Part shown: one piece after another, positions 30,552 to 38,585 of the stretch | Layout: the number at the start of each line of letters is the position of its first letter | How positions within the stretch are numbered: position 1 is the first letter of the stretch | Source of the DNA: Alphaproteobacteria bacterium | GTDB taxonomy: Bacteria; Pseudomonadota; Alphaproteobacteria; SHVW01 | NCBI GenBank assembly: GCA_016869645.1 | Contig: VGDO01000026.1 | Coordinates: 1 to 40,701 of the forward strand | Direction of reading: 5' to 3' | Length of the DNA stretch: 40,701 bases | Position numbers and translations under genes: made by a program | The notes under the pieces: generated by a model | What the model saw: only the letters and a program-made list of their open reading frames with translations | Told to the model about the DNA's origin: nothing | Databases searched by the model: none

Positions 30552-31178
30552 TTACTTGGTGCCGAACAGCCGATCGCCCGCGTCGCCGAGGCCGGGCAGG
30601 ATGTAGCCGTGATCGTTGAGCCGCTCATCGACGGCGGCAGTGTAGACCGGTACGTCGGCATGGACGTCGTGGAAGGCCTTGATGCCTTCGGGTGCGGCCA
30701 GGATGCACACCAGCTTGACCGCCTTGGCGGCGCTCTCCTTCAGCCGCTGCACGGCGGCGACCGCCGAGTTGCCGGTCGCCAGCATGGGATCGACGACGAT
30801 CGCCAGCCGTTCCGTGATGTCGTGCGGCACCTTGTAGTAGTACTCGACCGAGGCGAGCGTCTGCGGATCGCGGTAAAGCCCGATATGGCCGACCGGCGCG
30901 GACGGCAGCAGGTCGAGCATGCCGTCCAGGATGCCGTTGCCGGCGCGCAGGATCGACACGAAGCAGAGGCGCCCCGCCAGAACCGGCGCGTCCATCGGCA
31001 TGAGCGGCGTCTGGATCCGTTCGCGCGTCAGCGGCATGTCCCGCGTGACCTCGTAGGCGAGCAGCAGGCTGAGCTCGCGCAGCAGGCGGCGGAAATCGCC
31101 GGTCGCGGTTTCCTTGCGGCGGAGCCCGGTCAGCTTGTGCTGGATCAGCGGATGGTCGACGACGGTGACGCTGGCCAT
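30552..31178 (-). CDS. upp: Uracil phosphoribosyltransferase
   Basis: A 208-residue enzyme that joins uracil to PRPP, giving UMP. It has the start [21 protein letters not shown], the [16 protein letters not shown] segment near 73-88 and the PRPP motif [12 protein letters not shown] near 127-138. It also has [30 protein letters not shown], all full length. I chose the ATG at 31178 (GGGGGA upstream); longer in-frame starts read across the URC4 gene in another frame. It lies 35 bp after URC4, which points to the URC uracil route, where UMP is an intermediate. The gene is convergent with the TPR-glycosyltransferase, 19 bp apart. Confidence 0.96.
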   Translation of the reverse strand: MASVTVVDHPLIQHKLTGLRRKETATGDFRRLLRELSLLLAYEVTRDMPLTRERIQTPLMPMDAPVLAGRLCFVSILRAGNGILDGMLDLLPSAPVGHIGLYRDPQTLASVEYYYKVPHDITERLAIVVDPMLATGNSAVAAVQRLKESAAKAVKLVCILAAPEGIKAFHDVHADVPVYTAAVDERLNDHGYILPGLGDAGDRLFGTK

Positions 31179-31213
31179 ATTGATTTCCCCCGGCGGATAG
31201 TGCCCGGAATTGA

Positions 31214-32455
31214 CTAGAACACGGTGCCGTCGCTGTCGAGCCTGATCGGTGGCGCCCCGCCGTAGCGGAGCTCGGCGGCGATGCGGCGCCCGGCGCTCCA
31301 GGTGCCGCCCTGCAGGACAGAGGCAAGCGGCAGCGCTTCGGCCGTCACGCCCAGCATGTCGCGTACCTGCGCGGCGACCCGGTCGAGCAGCGCCACCGTC
31401 AGCGCGCGCAGTTCGACCACGAACACGTCGCCCACGCCATGGATGCGCTCGAGCGCCCCGGGTTCGCGCGGCGCGAGCACGCCGAGATCGAGAAACAGGC
31501 CGCCATTGCGATACTCGGGCAGGCCGGTCAGCGCATCGAGCTCGGTCACGGCGATGCCGGCCTCCTCGAGCGGTTCGAGCAGGGAGTAGGTGAGCCATTG
31601 CGACAGCTTGTGGAACGGCATCAACCCGTCGGTCAGGTCGTCCGTATGAATGGCCGGATGGCGCCAGACATCGCCGAGGTTCAGCGAGCCGAGCGCGATC
31701 CGGCCCGGCCAGATCGTCGACAGCCCGTCGAGCACGGTTGCCAGCACCGCAGCCGCCGGCAGCCTGCCGTCGGGCGCGCGCGCGGCGAGCGCATCGTAGA
31801 GGTTGCCGACGCGCGGCTCGTCGGCGCCGAACAGGTCGCTCCGTGCGCTCAGCGCCTGGCCGAGCCGGTTCATCAGGGCGGTGCGGCCGTCGGTGCCGAC
31901 GAGCGGATTGTCGGCATTGACCTGGAACGCTCGTTCCAGATCCGCCTCGGTCAGCCGGGTCAACGCGACTGCATCGGCGCGCAGCGGACGATCGCGGCGG
32001 GCGGAAAAGCCGCCGGCCGCAAACATGGCGAAACTAGCGACCGCCAGCCCTTCCGATCGAGCGAAGACCCGGGCGCTCCCGGCTTCGCGGTAGGACCAGG
32101 TCGGTCCGGCCCCTGCGTCGAGCAGCACGCTGGTGACCGCCAGGTCGATGCGAACGCGCGCACGCTCGGCGCGATCGGCGACGGCCGGCGCGAGGCTCGC
32201 CCAGCGGTCGGCTCCGCCCGCTTCGAAATGGCGCCAGCGGCTGTGGTAGGGCACGGCGAGCTCCGGATAGTTGCGCCGGATCTCGTCCGCGACATAGGCC
32301 ACCGCCGCCTCGAGGCGCTCGGGATGATAGGAGAATTGGCTGAGCGCCCCCTGTTCGGCGAGCGCCATCAGCCGGCCGGCGCGGGCCCGGATCGTCTCGG
32401 GCTTGCGCAGATAGGCGACGGCGTCGGCTGCGCGCTTGAGGTCGGGTGGACTCAT
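31214..32455 (-). CDS. URC4/DUF1688-family protein (uracil catabolism)
   Basis: A 413-residue cytosolic protein of the DUF1688 family, known in yeasts as Urc4, needed for uracil use as nitrogen source through the URC pathway. Landmarks are the start [79 protein letters not shown] and the end [24 protein letters not shown] chose the ATG at 32455; an upstream in-frame extension has no family residues. The gene sits between fhs and upp on the same strand. Upp corresponds to yeast Urc6; the GTP-cyclohydrolase-II-like Urc1 partner is not in the window. The chemical step done by Urc4 is not known with certainty. Confidence 0.88.
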   Translation of the reverse strand: MSPPDLKRAADAVAYLRKPETIRARAGRLMALAEQGALSQFSYHPERLEAAVAYVADEIRRNYPELAVPYHSRWRHFEAGGADRWASLAPAVADRAERARVRIDLAVTSVLLDAGAGPTWSYREAGSARVFARSEGLAVASFAMFAAGGFSARRDRPLRADAVALTRLTEADLERAFQVNADNPLVGTDGRTALMNRLGQALSARSDLFGADEPRVGNLYDALAARAPDGRLPAAAVLATVLDGLSTIWPGRIALGSLNLGDVWRHPAIHTDDLTDGLMPFHKLSQWLTYSLLEPLEEAGIAVTELDALTGLPEYRNGGLFLDLGVLAPREPGALERIHGVGDVFVVELRALTVALLDRVAAQVRDMLGVTAEALPLASVLQGGTWSAGRRIAAELRYGGAPPIRLDSDGTVF

Positions 32456-32513
32456 GTTGCTGCCGCGCTCGGCGATCGCCTTCCCGCGCGCGGCCGCGTG
32501 GGAGGGCAATGTC

Positions 32514-34196
32514 CTAGAACAGCCCGTCGATCTGGCCCTTGTCGTCGACCGTGATCTTGACCGCGGCCGGCACCTTGGGCAGGCCAGGCATGGTCATGAT
32601 GTCGCCGCAGATCGCGACCAGGAACTCCGCGCCCGCCGAGACGCGCACTTCACGCACGTTGACGATGTGTCCCGACGGCGCGCCCTTCTTGGCCGCATCG
32701 GTCGAGAAGCTGTACTGCGTCTTGGCCATGCAGATCGGGTAATGGCCGTAGCCGCCTTCCTGCAGATCCTTGATGCGCGTCTTGACGCTGGCGTCGGCGT
32801 CGATGTCCTTGGCGCCATAGAGCGTCTGCGCGACCGTGCGGATCTTGTCCCACAGCGGCATCTCGTCGGGGTAGAGCGGCTTGAACTTGGCGTCGCCCTT
32901 GTCGATCATCTGGACGACGTGCTTGGCGAGCGCCTCGGTGCCGGCGCCGCCATGGGCCCAGTGCGTGCACATGATCGCCTCGACGCCGATGCCCCTGCAC
33001 AGCTCCTGCACCTTGGCGATCTCGGCGTCGGTGTCGGAGATGAAGCGATTGACCGCGACCACGCGCGGCACGCCGAAACGGCCGACATTCTCGACATGGC
33101 GCGCCAGATTGGAAAAGCCGCGCTCGAGCGCGCCGATGTCTTCCTTGCCCAGCGATTCCTTGGCCACGCCGCCATGCATCTTGAGCGCGCGGATGGTCGC
33201 GACGATGACGGCGGCCGCGGGATTGAGCCCGGCCTTGCGGCACTTGATGTCGAAGAACTTCTCGGCCCCCAGGTCGGCGCCGAAGCCCGCCTCGGTCACG
33301 ACATAGTCGGCGAGCTTGAGGCCGAGGCGCGTCGCCATCACCGAGTTGCAGCCATGGGCGATGTTGGCGAACGGGCCGCCATGGATGAAGGCGGGATTGT
33401 TCTCGAGCGTCTGCACGAGGTTGGGCATCAGCGCGTCCTTGAGCAAGGTCGCCATCGAGCCCTCGGCCTGCAGGTCGCGCGCGCGCACCGGCTTGCGGTC
33501 GCGCGTCTGGGCCACGACGATGTCGCCGAGCCGCTTCTTGAGATCGGCGAGGTCGCGCGACAGGCAGAAGATCGCCATCACCTCGGACGCCACGACGATG
33601 TCGAAGCCGTCCTCGCGCGGGAAGCCGTTGGCGACACCGCCCAGCGAATTGACGATCGAGCGCAGCGCGCGGTCGTTCATGTCGAGGACGCGGCGCCAGC
33701 TCACGCGGCGCTGGTCGATGTTGAGCTCGTTGCCCCAGTAGATGTGGTTGTCGAGCATGGCGGCGAGCAGGTTGTTGGCCGCGCCGATGGCGTGGAAGTC
33801 GCCGGTGAAGTGCAGGTTGATGTCCTCCATCGGCACGACCTGGGCATAGCCGCCGCCCGCCGCGCCGCCCTTGACGCCGAAGCAGGGCCCGAGGCTCGGC
33901 TCGCGCAGGCAGATGATCGCCTTCTTGCCGATCTTGTTGAGACCGTCGCCGAGGCCGACCGTGGTCGTCGTCTTGCCCTCGCCGGCCGGCGTCGGGGTCA
34001 TCGCTGTCACCAGGATCAGCTTGCCGTCCTTCCTGCCTTGGACGCTGGCGACGTAGTCGAGCGACACCTTCGCCTTGTGGTGGCCGTAACGGAAAATCTC
34101 GCTCGCGGGAATGCCCAGCTTCTCGGCGATCTGCTCGATCGGCTTCATCTTGGCGACGCGAGCGATTTCGATGTCGCTCTTGACCTTCTCGGCCAT
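32514..34196 (-). CDS. fhs: Formate-tetrahydrofolate ligase
   Basis: A 560-residue enzyme that makes 10-formyl-THF from formate, THF and ATP. It has [15 protein letters not shown], the P-loop-like [20 protein letters not shown] near 67-86, [48 protein letters not shown] and [20 protein letters not shown], all in family order. The ATG at 34196 follows GGAGAGGGG. It heads the fhs-URC4-upp series, with 58 bp to URC4. Together with sarcosine oxidase it marks active one-carbon metabolism. A long frame on the other strand is a GC-driven shadow. Confidence 0.97.
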   Translation of the reverse strand: MAEKVKSDIEIARVAKMKPIEQIAEKLGIPASEIFRYGHHKAKVSLDYVASVQGRKDGKLILVTAMTPTPAGEGKTTTTVGLGDGLNKIGKKAIICLREPSLGPCFGVKGGAAGGGYAQVVPMEDINLHFTGDFHAIGAANNLLAAMLDNHIYWGNELNIDQRRVSWRRVLDMNDRALRSIVNSLGGVANGFPREDGFDIVVASEVMAIFCLSRDLADLKKRLGDIVVAQTRDRKPVRARDLQAEGSMATLLKDALMPNLVQTLENNPAFIHGGPFANIAHGCNSVMATRLGLKLADYVVTEAGFGADLGAEKFFDIKCRKAGLNPAAAVIVATIRALKMHGGVAKESLGKEDIGALERGFSNLARHVENVGRFGVPRVVAVNRFISDTDAEIAKVQELCRGIGVEAIMCTHWAHGGAGTEALAKHVVQMIDKGDAKFKPLYPDEMPLWDKIRTVAQTLYGAKDIDADASVKTRIKDLQEGGYGHYPICMAKTQYSFSTDAAKKGAPSGHIVNVREVRVSAGAEFLVAICGDIMTMPGLPKVPAAVKITVDDKGQIDGLF

Positions 34197-34309
34197 GTTC
34201 CCCTCTCCTTCAGGCCGGTCGGCTGTGACCCGCGCCTATCTCGGCCAAATCCGCACTGATGTCAGGTGCTTAGCACGCAGGCGAGGACCGCCGCGCGGTT
34301 CTGGTATCC

Positions 34310-34338
34310 ATTATGCCAGACAAGACTAAAGTGGTTCA
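34310..34338 (-). promoter_or_regulatory. Weak candidate promoter of fhs
   Basis: On the minus strand CATAAT (34310-34315) matches the -10 consensus at five of six positions. TGAACC (34333-34338), 17 bp upstream, is a poor -35. This would give a leader of about 105 nt. The 201-bp gap before fhs, against short gaps upstream, supports a separate promoter. Confidence 0.3.
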
Positions 34339-34397
34339 TAACGGCACGCAAGAAGATGCGCGGGGCAGCGCGCGCGCTTACGCCGCTGCGACTGGAT

Positions 34398-35111
34398 TCA
34401 GCGACGGAGCGACCTTTGCCGTGCCGCGACGAACGCGTCCATATGGAATCGCGCCTGGGCCTCGTCATGCGCCAGATGCCGACCGACGGGACAGGCGAGC
34501 CGCGCGCGGCAGCCGCCGGAGCGACACGCCTGGCCCGCGGGCGCGACGACGTGATCGATGCAGCGCGCCACGTTGTAGCCTGAATCGGCAAAGGCGCCGA
34601 CCGGGCAGGCGGAGAGACACGGCTTGGTCGTGCAGGCATCGCAGGCCCGCGGCCGGTCGCCACGCGCCGGCAAATCGAGTTGGCGCGCAAAGGCCAGCGC
34701 GCCGCGGTAGGCGTGCCACAGCCCGTGGTCGGGATGGATGAGGATGCCAAGAGGCGACGGCGCGACCGGCTCCGCGCGCTGCGCCCAGCGCTGAAACGGC
34801 AGGTGCGGCGGCCCGCCGAACGGGAACAGCGCCGCGGCGTCGAACTCGCGCGCAATTGCGAGGAGGATGCGGCGCGTCCACCGATCGAGCGGATCGGCTG
34901 ACCCGTCGGAGCGCTCGCGCGACAGGGCGAAGCTCGGCCACGCCGATCCGCCGACCGAACCGATGATGATCAGGGTCCGGGTCGGGCGGCCGTCGGCGAG
35001 CGCAGGCACGCCATCCGGCGCTTCGGGATGAAAGCCGCCGCGTGCGACGAGGCCATGCGCGCCGACTGCTTCAGCAATTCTGCGGTAATCCGGGCCGGCG
35101 CCGTCGCCCAT
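34398..35111 (-). CDS. Ferredoxin-like protein with eight cysteines (probable two 4Fe-4S clusters)
   Basis: A 237-residue soluble protein. The C-terminal half holds Cys157-x2-Cys160-x4-Cys165-x3-Cys169-Pro in CDACTTKPCLSACPVGAF, then Cys184, Cys196, Cys201 and Cys207-Pro, enough for two [4Fe-4S] clusters. The first group has four residues between the second and third Cys rather than the usual two. The N-terminal half has TLIIIGSVGGSAWPSF and LGILIHPDHGLWHAYRGALAF, recalling the iron-sulfur part of epoxyqueuosine reductase-like proteins but without a cobalamin domain. I chose the ATG at 35111; an in-frame GTG at 35114 is the alternative. It is the last gene of a six-gene cluster and may be its electron carrier or an accessory reductase. 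Confidence 0.7.
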   Translation of the reverse strand: MGDGAGPDYRRIAEAVGAHGLVARGGFHPEAPDGVPALADGRPTRTLIIIGSVGGSAWPSFALSRERSDGSADPLDRWTRRILLAIAREFDAAALFPFGGPPHLPFQRWAQRAEPVAPSPLGILIHPDHGLWHAYRGALAFARQLDLPARGDRPRACDACTTKPCLSACPVGAFADSGYNVARCIDHVVAPAGQACRSGGCRARLACPVGRHLAHDEAQARFHMDAFVAARQRSLRR

Positions 35112-35133
35112 CACGGGCTCGCTGCGGGAAACG

Positions 35134-35526
35134 TCAGTTCGAGCCGGGTGCGGCGCTGTCCTGGAATACCCGCTGCACGGTGCGGAATGCCTCGAGGCCG
35201 GTTGGAATACCGCAATAGATCGCGAGATGGCGCACCAGCTCGATGATGACCTCGCGCTCGCAGCCATTCCTGAGCGCGAGCTTCACATGGGTCTCGAACT
35301 CGGGGAACCGGTGCTGCGCGGCCACGATCGCCATGGTCATCAGGCTGCGGTCGCGCCATGCGACGCCGTCGCGGCCCCACAGGCTGCCGAAGCAATAGGA
35401 GGTCAACAGCTCCTGGAACCGCTCGTTGAGCGGGTCCCTGTTGGCGAGCGACTGGCGCGTGCGTTCCTCGCCGAACAGGGTGCTGCGCACCTCAACGCCG
35501 CGCTCGAAGTCATCCTTGGTGCTCAT
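35134..35526 (-). CDS. Carboxymuconolactone decarboxylase-family protein (PcaC-like)
   Basis: A 130-residue all-helical protein of the CMD family. It starts FERGVEVRSTLFGEE and continues with NERFQELLTSYCFGSLWGRDG, RSLMTMAIVAAQHRFPEFETHVKLALRNGCEREVIIELVRHLAIYCGIPTGLEAF, as in 4-carboxymuconolactone decarboxylase. The AhpD-type Cys-x2-Cys pair is absent, which favours the PcaC side. It lies 13 bp downstream of a tautomerase/hydrolase fusion, a pairing that recalls pcaC-pcaD in the beta-ketoadipate pathway. The true substrate is unknown. Confidence 0.88.
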   Translation of the reverse strand: MSTKDDFERGVEVRSTLFGEERTRQSLANRDPLNERFQELLTSYCFGSLWGRDGVAWRDRSLMTMAIVAAQHRFPEFETHVKLALRNGCEREVIIELVRHLAIYCGIPTGLEAFRTVQRVFQDSAAPGSN

Positions 35527-35539
35527 GGCCGCATTGCCC

Positions 35540-36547
35540 CTAGCTATGTGCCTTCAGGAAGCGGTGCACGTGCGGTGCGACCCGCTCCGAGGCTTCGATC
35601 AGAATTGCGTGCTTGAGACCGTCGAGGATCACCAGCTCGGCCTTGGGCAACGCCGCGGCGATCTGCTTGTTGAGCCTGGGATTGCACCCGCCGTCGAGCT
35701 CGCCGGTCAAGACCAGGCTCGGCACCTTGACCTCATGCAGCCAGGGCGCCATCTCGGTCTCGGCGTAGATGCGGAACACGTTGAGGAACACATCGGGGTC
35801 CGTCTCGACGACCTGGCGCTTGCGCGCCTCGACGCGGTCGGCGTGCTCGGTCATGAAGCGGTCGGTGAACCAGCGGCTGGCGAGCGTGTCGAGCGTCTGG
35901 GCGATGCCGTTCTTCTCCATGGCCGTTACCACGCCCCGCACCTTGGCGCTGTCGTCCTCGGTGCGGAACGCTGCCGTCGACAGCAGGCCGAGCGACAGCA
36001 CGCGGTCCGGATATGCCCGCGCATAGGCGGGGCCGATCATGCCGCCGAGCGAGTGGCCGACGATGTGCGCCTTCTCGATGCCGAGGCGCTGGCGCAGCGC
36101 CTCGAGGTCGGCAACCAGCTCGTCGAGCCCGAACTTGCCGGCTGGAATCGGCGACTCGCCATGACCGCGCAGATCGTAGCTGACGCAGCGGAAATCGGCC
36201 TTGATCAGCTCGATGAGGCGCGACCAGCCCTGGCGGCGCGCGCCGATGCCGTGGACGAAGAACACGGGCGGCCCGTCGCCCTCGATCCAGTAGGCGCAAT
36301 CGACGGCCTTGGCCGGCCGTTCGGCCGACGTGGTTTGTTTGAGGGCCGCGGTCTGGCTCGGCGCGCCATCCGACGCGAGCTTGCCCGCGACCGCCCAGTC
36401 GGTGCGCGGCACGTCCCGATAGACGATGTGCACGCTCTCCGGCGTACCGCCGCAGATCGACACGAAGGCGTCGGTGACCGCACGCGCGAACGCGGCCTTC
36501 TGCTCCTGGGTGCGTCCCGGAAACATTTCCACTCGAATCATGGGCAT
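35540..36547 (-). CDS. Tautomerase-alpha/beta hydrolase fusion protein
   Basis: A 335-residue two-domain cytosolic protein. Residues 1-60 look like a 4-oxalocrotonate tautomerase: Pro2, which becomes the catalytic Pro1 after Met removal, then IRVEMFPGRTQEQKAAFARAVTDA. Residues ~82-335 are an alpha/beta hydrolase of the enol-lactonase/PcaD type, with FFVHGIGARRQGW, YDLRGHGESP, the nucleophile Ser166 in GHSLGG, Asp285 in GELDGG and His313 in LKHAI. A linker of about 20 residues joins them. Both activities belong to ring-cleavage product breakdown, so a fused two-step enzyme is plausible. It stands between an LLM monooxygenase gene (37 bp upstream) and the CMD gene. Confidence 0.85.
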   Translation of the reverse strand: MPMIRVEMFPGRTQEQKAAFARAVTDAFVSICGGTPESVHIVYRDVPRTDWAVAGKLASDGAPSQTAALKQTTSAERPAKAVDCAYWIEGDGPPVFFVHGIGARRQGWSRLIELIKADFRCVSYDLRGHGESPIPAGKFGLDELVADLEALRQRLGIEKAHIVGHSLGGMIGPAYARAYPDRVLSLGLLSTAAFRTEDDSAKVRGVVTAMEKNGIAQTLDTLASRWFTDRFMTEHADRVEARKRQVVETDPDVFLNVFRIYAETEMAPWLHEVKVPSLVLTGELDGGCNPRLNKQIAAALPKAELVILDGLKHAILIEASERVAPHVHRFLKAHS

Positions 36548-36584
36548 GATTGTTGCTCGCAGTTGGATCGAGGCGGTGCGGAGT

Positions 36585-37613
36585 TCAGCCGAAAGCCCGC
36601 TTCTTCTCGCGGAAATGCGGCATCACGTCCTCGGCGAAGCGGTGCATCATCTCGATCGTCTCATTGTGCGCCTGGCCGAAGCCGCAGGGCGCAATCACCT
36701 CGTCGATGCCGAGCTCGGCATATTCGGCCAGCCGGTCGATCAGCTCGAGCGGCCGGCAGACCAGCAGATTGCGGCCGAGCTCCTCGACCGTCTGCTTGCG
36801 TGGCAGCGGCTCGATCAATCCGTTCCTGACCACGCCCGGACCTTTGATGTTCTCGAAGCGCTTGTAGTACTCGTGCGCCAACGCGACGATGCGGCGCGCC
36901 TGGGCCTCGTCATTGGCGGCGAACAGGCCGCGCTGGAGAAAGAGCTTCTGACGGCGCCCCGGCAGCGCCGCCTCGTCGCGGCCGCGCTTGAAGCCCGCGA
37001 CCTGATCGAGCAGCCGCTCGTGCGAGCCGCTCAGCGGCGTCGTCATGATGTCGTAACCCCTGCGCGCGGCGTGGTAGCAGCCCTCGGGCGTCGAGGCGGC
37101 GACCATGAGGGGCACCTTCGAGGCCGGCCGCGGCATCGCGGTCAGCGATTCGAAATTGTAGTGCTTGCCCGACCACGAGACGTCCTCGCGGGTCAGCAGC
37201 GCTTCGAGCACGGCCAGGGACTCATCGAACTTGTCACGCGTCTGCTCGAGCGGCACGCCGAGCCGCGCCGTCTCGTAGGGATAGGCGCCGCGCCCGACGC
37301 CGATGACGAGGCGCTCGTCGCACAGCGCATGGGCCTGGATGATCTCGCCCGCCAGCACGCGCATGTCGCGGATCGGCAGCACGACGACGGCGGTCAGCAG
37401 CTCGACATGGCGCGTCAGGGTCGCGACCTTGACTGCCATCTGCAGCGGCGACGGGATCATCGTGATGTTGATCAGGTGATGCTCGGGTATCGACACGCCG
37501 TGATAGCCGAGCCGGTCGGCCGTCACGGCCTGCTCGATCATGTCGCTGAACAGCCGCTTGCCGCCATAGGCGCCGTCGGGCATGTAGGCCGACAGGAAGT
37601 ATGAGAATTCCAT
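36585..37613 (-). CDS. LLM-class flavin-dependent monooxygenase
   Basis: A 342-residue luciferase-like protein. It opens with MEFSYFLSAYMPDG, then YHGVSIPEHHLINITMIPSPLQMA, the segment VVVLPIRDMRVLAGEIIQAHALCDERLVIGVGRGAYPYE, and RPASKVPLMVAASTPEG; the end is CGFGQAHNETIEMMHRFAEDVMPHF. The order is that of FMN-dependent two-component monooxygenases. No flavin reductase gene is next to it. GGAGAGGGA precedes the ATG at 37613. It is the third gene of the six-gene operon and probably oxygenates the substrate before the tautomerase/hydrolase step. It differs clearly from the other LLM protein at 20293. Confidence 0.92.
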   Translation of the reverse strand: MEFSYFLSAYMPDGAYGGKRLFSDMIEQAVTADRLGYHGVSIPEHHLINITMIPSPLQMAVKVATLTRHVELLTAVVVLPIRDMRVLAGEIIQAHALCDERLVIGVGRGAYPYETARLGVPLEQTRDKFDESLAVLEALLTREDVSWSGKHYNFESLTAMPRPASKVPLMVAASTPEGCYHAARRGYDIMTTPLSGSHERLLDQVAGFKRGRDEAALPGRRQKLFLQRGLFAANDEAQARRIVALAHEYYKRFENIKGPGVVRNGLIEPLPRKQTVEELGRNLLVCRPLELIDRLAEYAELGIDEVIAPCGFGQAHNETIEMMHRFAEDVMPHFREKKRAFG

Positions 37614-37658
37614 AACTCGATCCCTCTCCGGTCCGCTGCCGCTGCGGGCCAGTCCTTG

Positions 37659-38582
37659 TCATGACGTGTTTCGGCGCATTTGTGAATAGACCACGCCCGC
37701 CAGCACGATCGCCCCGCCGGCGAGCTGTTCCCAGCTCGGCACGCTGCCGGCCACGGCGGCGATCAGCACCGCCACCACCGGCATGAGGTTCAGATAGATC
37801 GACGCCACGGTCACGCCGACGAACTTGACGCCGTAGTTCCATCCGATGATGCCCGTGAAGGTCGGCCCGGCCGCCAGGTAGATCAGAACACAGATGTGCC
37901 ACAGGCTGGGCATGGCCGGCGGAAAGGCCACCTCGCCGGCCGCGACGGCACCGCCGTAGAGCAGCAGGAGGAAGCTGCTGCCTGGGATCAGCGTCATGGC
38001 CGCGATGCGGAGCTGCGTCCAGCCCTTGAGCCAGCTTTGCGCGGCCGCCGAATACCAGGTCCAGATGCCGCCGCCGAGCAACATCAGGAATTCGCCGAGC
38101 CCCTGGATGCCGCCGGCGCCGGATTTGGGATTGCCCAAGCTTGCGATCAGTCCGCCCGCGATCGCGAGTGCGACCGCCCATCCGACGCCGGGACGCGGCC
38201 GCTGGCGAAACCCCAGCCACATGATCAGCATGGCGACGACGGGCGTGATCGAGCTGGCGATCGCCGCGCCGATCGAGCCGGCATGCCGCACGCCGAACAC
38301 GAAGCAGAGGTTGAACATCGCGACGCCGATCGGCCCGAGCAGCCACAGCCGCCAGGGTGCGGCCACGGCCGGAGGCGGCACGCCGCGCAACCGCTCCCAC
38401 AGCAGCGCCGCCCCGAACAGGGGCATCGCGGCCATGAACCGCAACACGCCGAGCTCGAACGGTCCCCATAGCTCGAGCAGTTCGGCGACGCCGGCGAATT
38501 GCGAGCTCCACAGCAGGATGGTCAGGCCGAGGGCCGCATTGGCCGCCACGAGCCGGCCATGCCGGCCGGTCGCCTCGCTCAT
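37659..38582 (-). CDS. EamA/DMT-family transporter
   Basis: A 307-residue inner-membrane protein with about ten hydrophobic helices in two EamA repeats. The first has LGLTILLWSSQFAGVAELL, LGVLRFMAAMPLFGAAL and HAGSIGAAIASSITPVVAMLIMWL; the second has GTVASIYL-like VGVTVASIYLNLMPVVAVLIAAV and LAGGAIVLAGVVY. DMT members export amino acids or other metabolites. It starts 3 bp after the M81 gene stop and is 45 bp from the monooxygenase gene. A role in export or import of the pathway compound is inferred. Confidence 0.92.
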   Translation of the reverse strand: MSEATGRHGRLVAANAALGLTILLWSSQFAGVAELLELWGPFELGVLRFMAAMPLFGAALLWERLRGVPPPAVAAPWRLWLLGPIGVAMFNLCFVFGVRHAGSIGAAIASSITPVVAMLIMWLGFRQRPRPGVGWAVALAIAGGLIASLGNPKSGAGGIQGLGEFLMLLGGGIWTWYSAAAQSWLKGWTQLRIAAMTLIPGSSFLLLLYGGAVAAGEVAFPPAMPSLWHICVLIYLAAGPTFTGIIGWNYGVKFVGVTVASIYLNLMPVVAVLIAAVAGSVPSWEQLAGGAIVLAGVVYSQMRRNTS

Positions 38583-38585
38583 AGG

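Noticed and set aside
32436..34259. A 607-codon plus-strand open frame opposite fhs
   Set aside because: It is antisense to a textbook Fhs protein. Its translation is Arg/His/Asp-rich low-complexity text typical of the complementary frame of GC-rich code.
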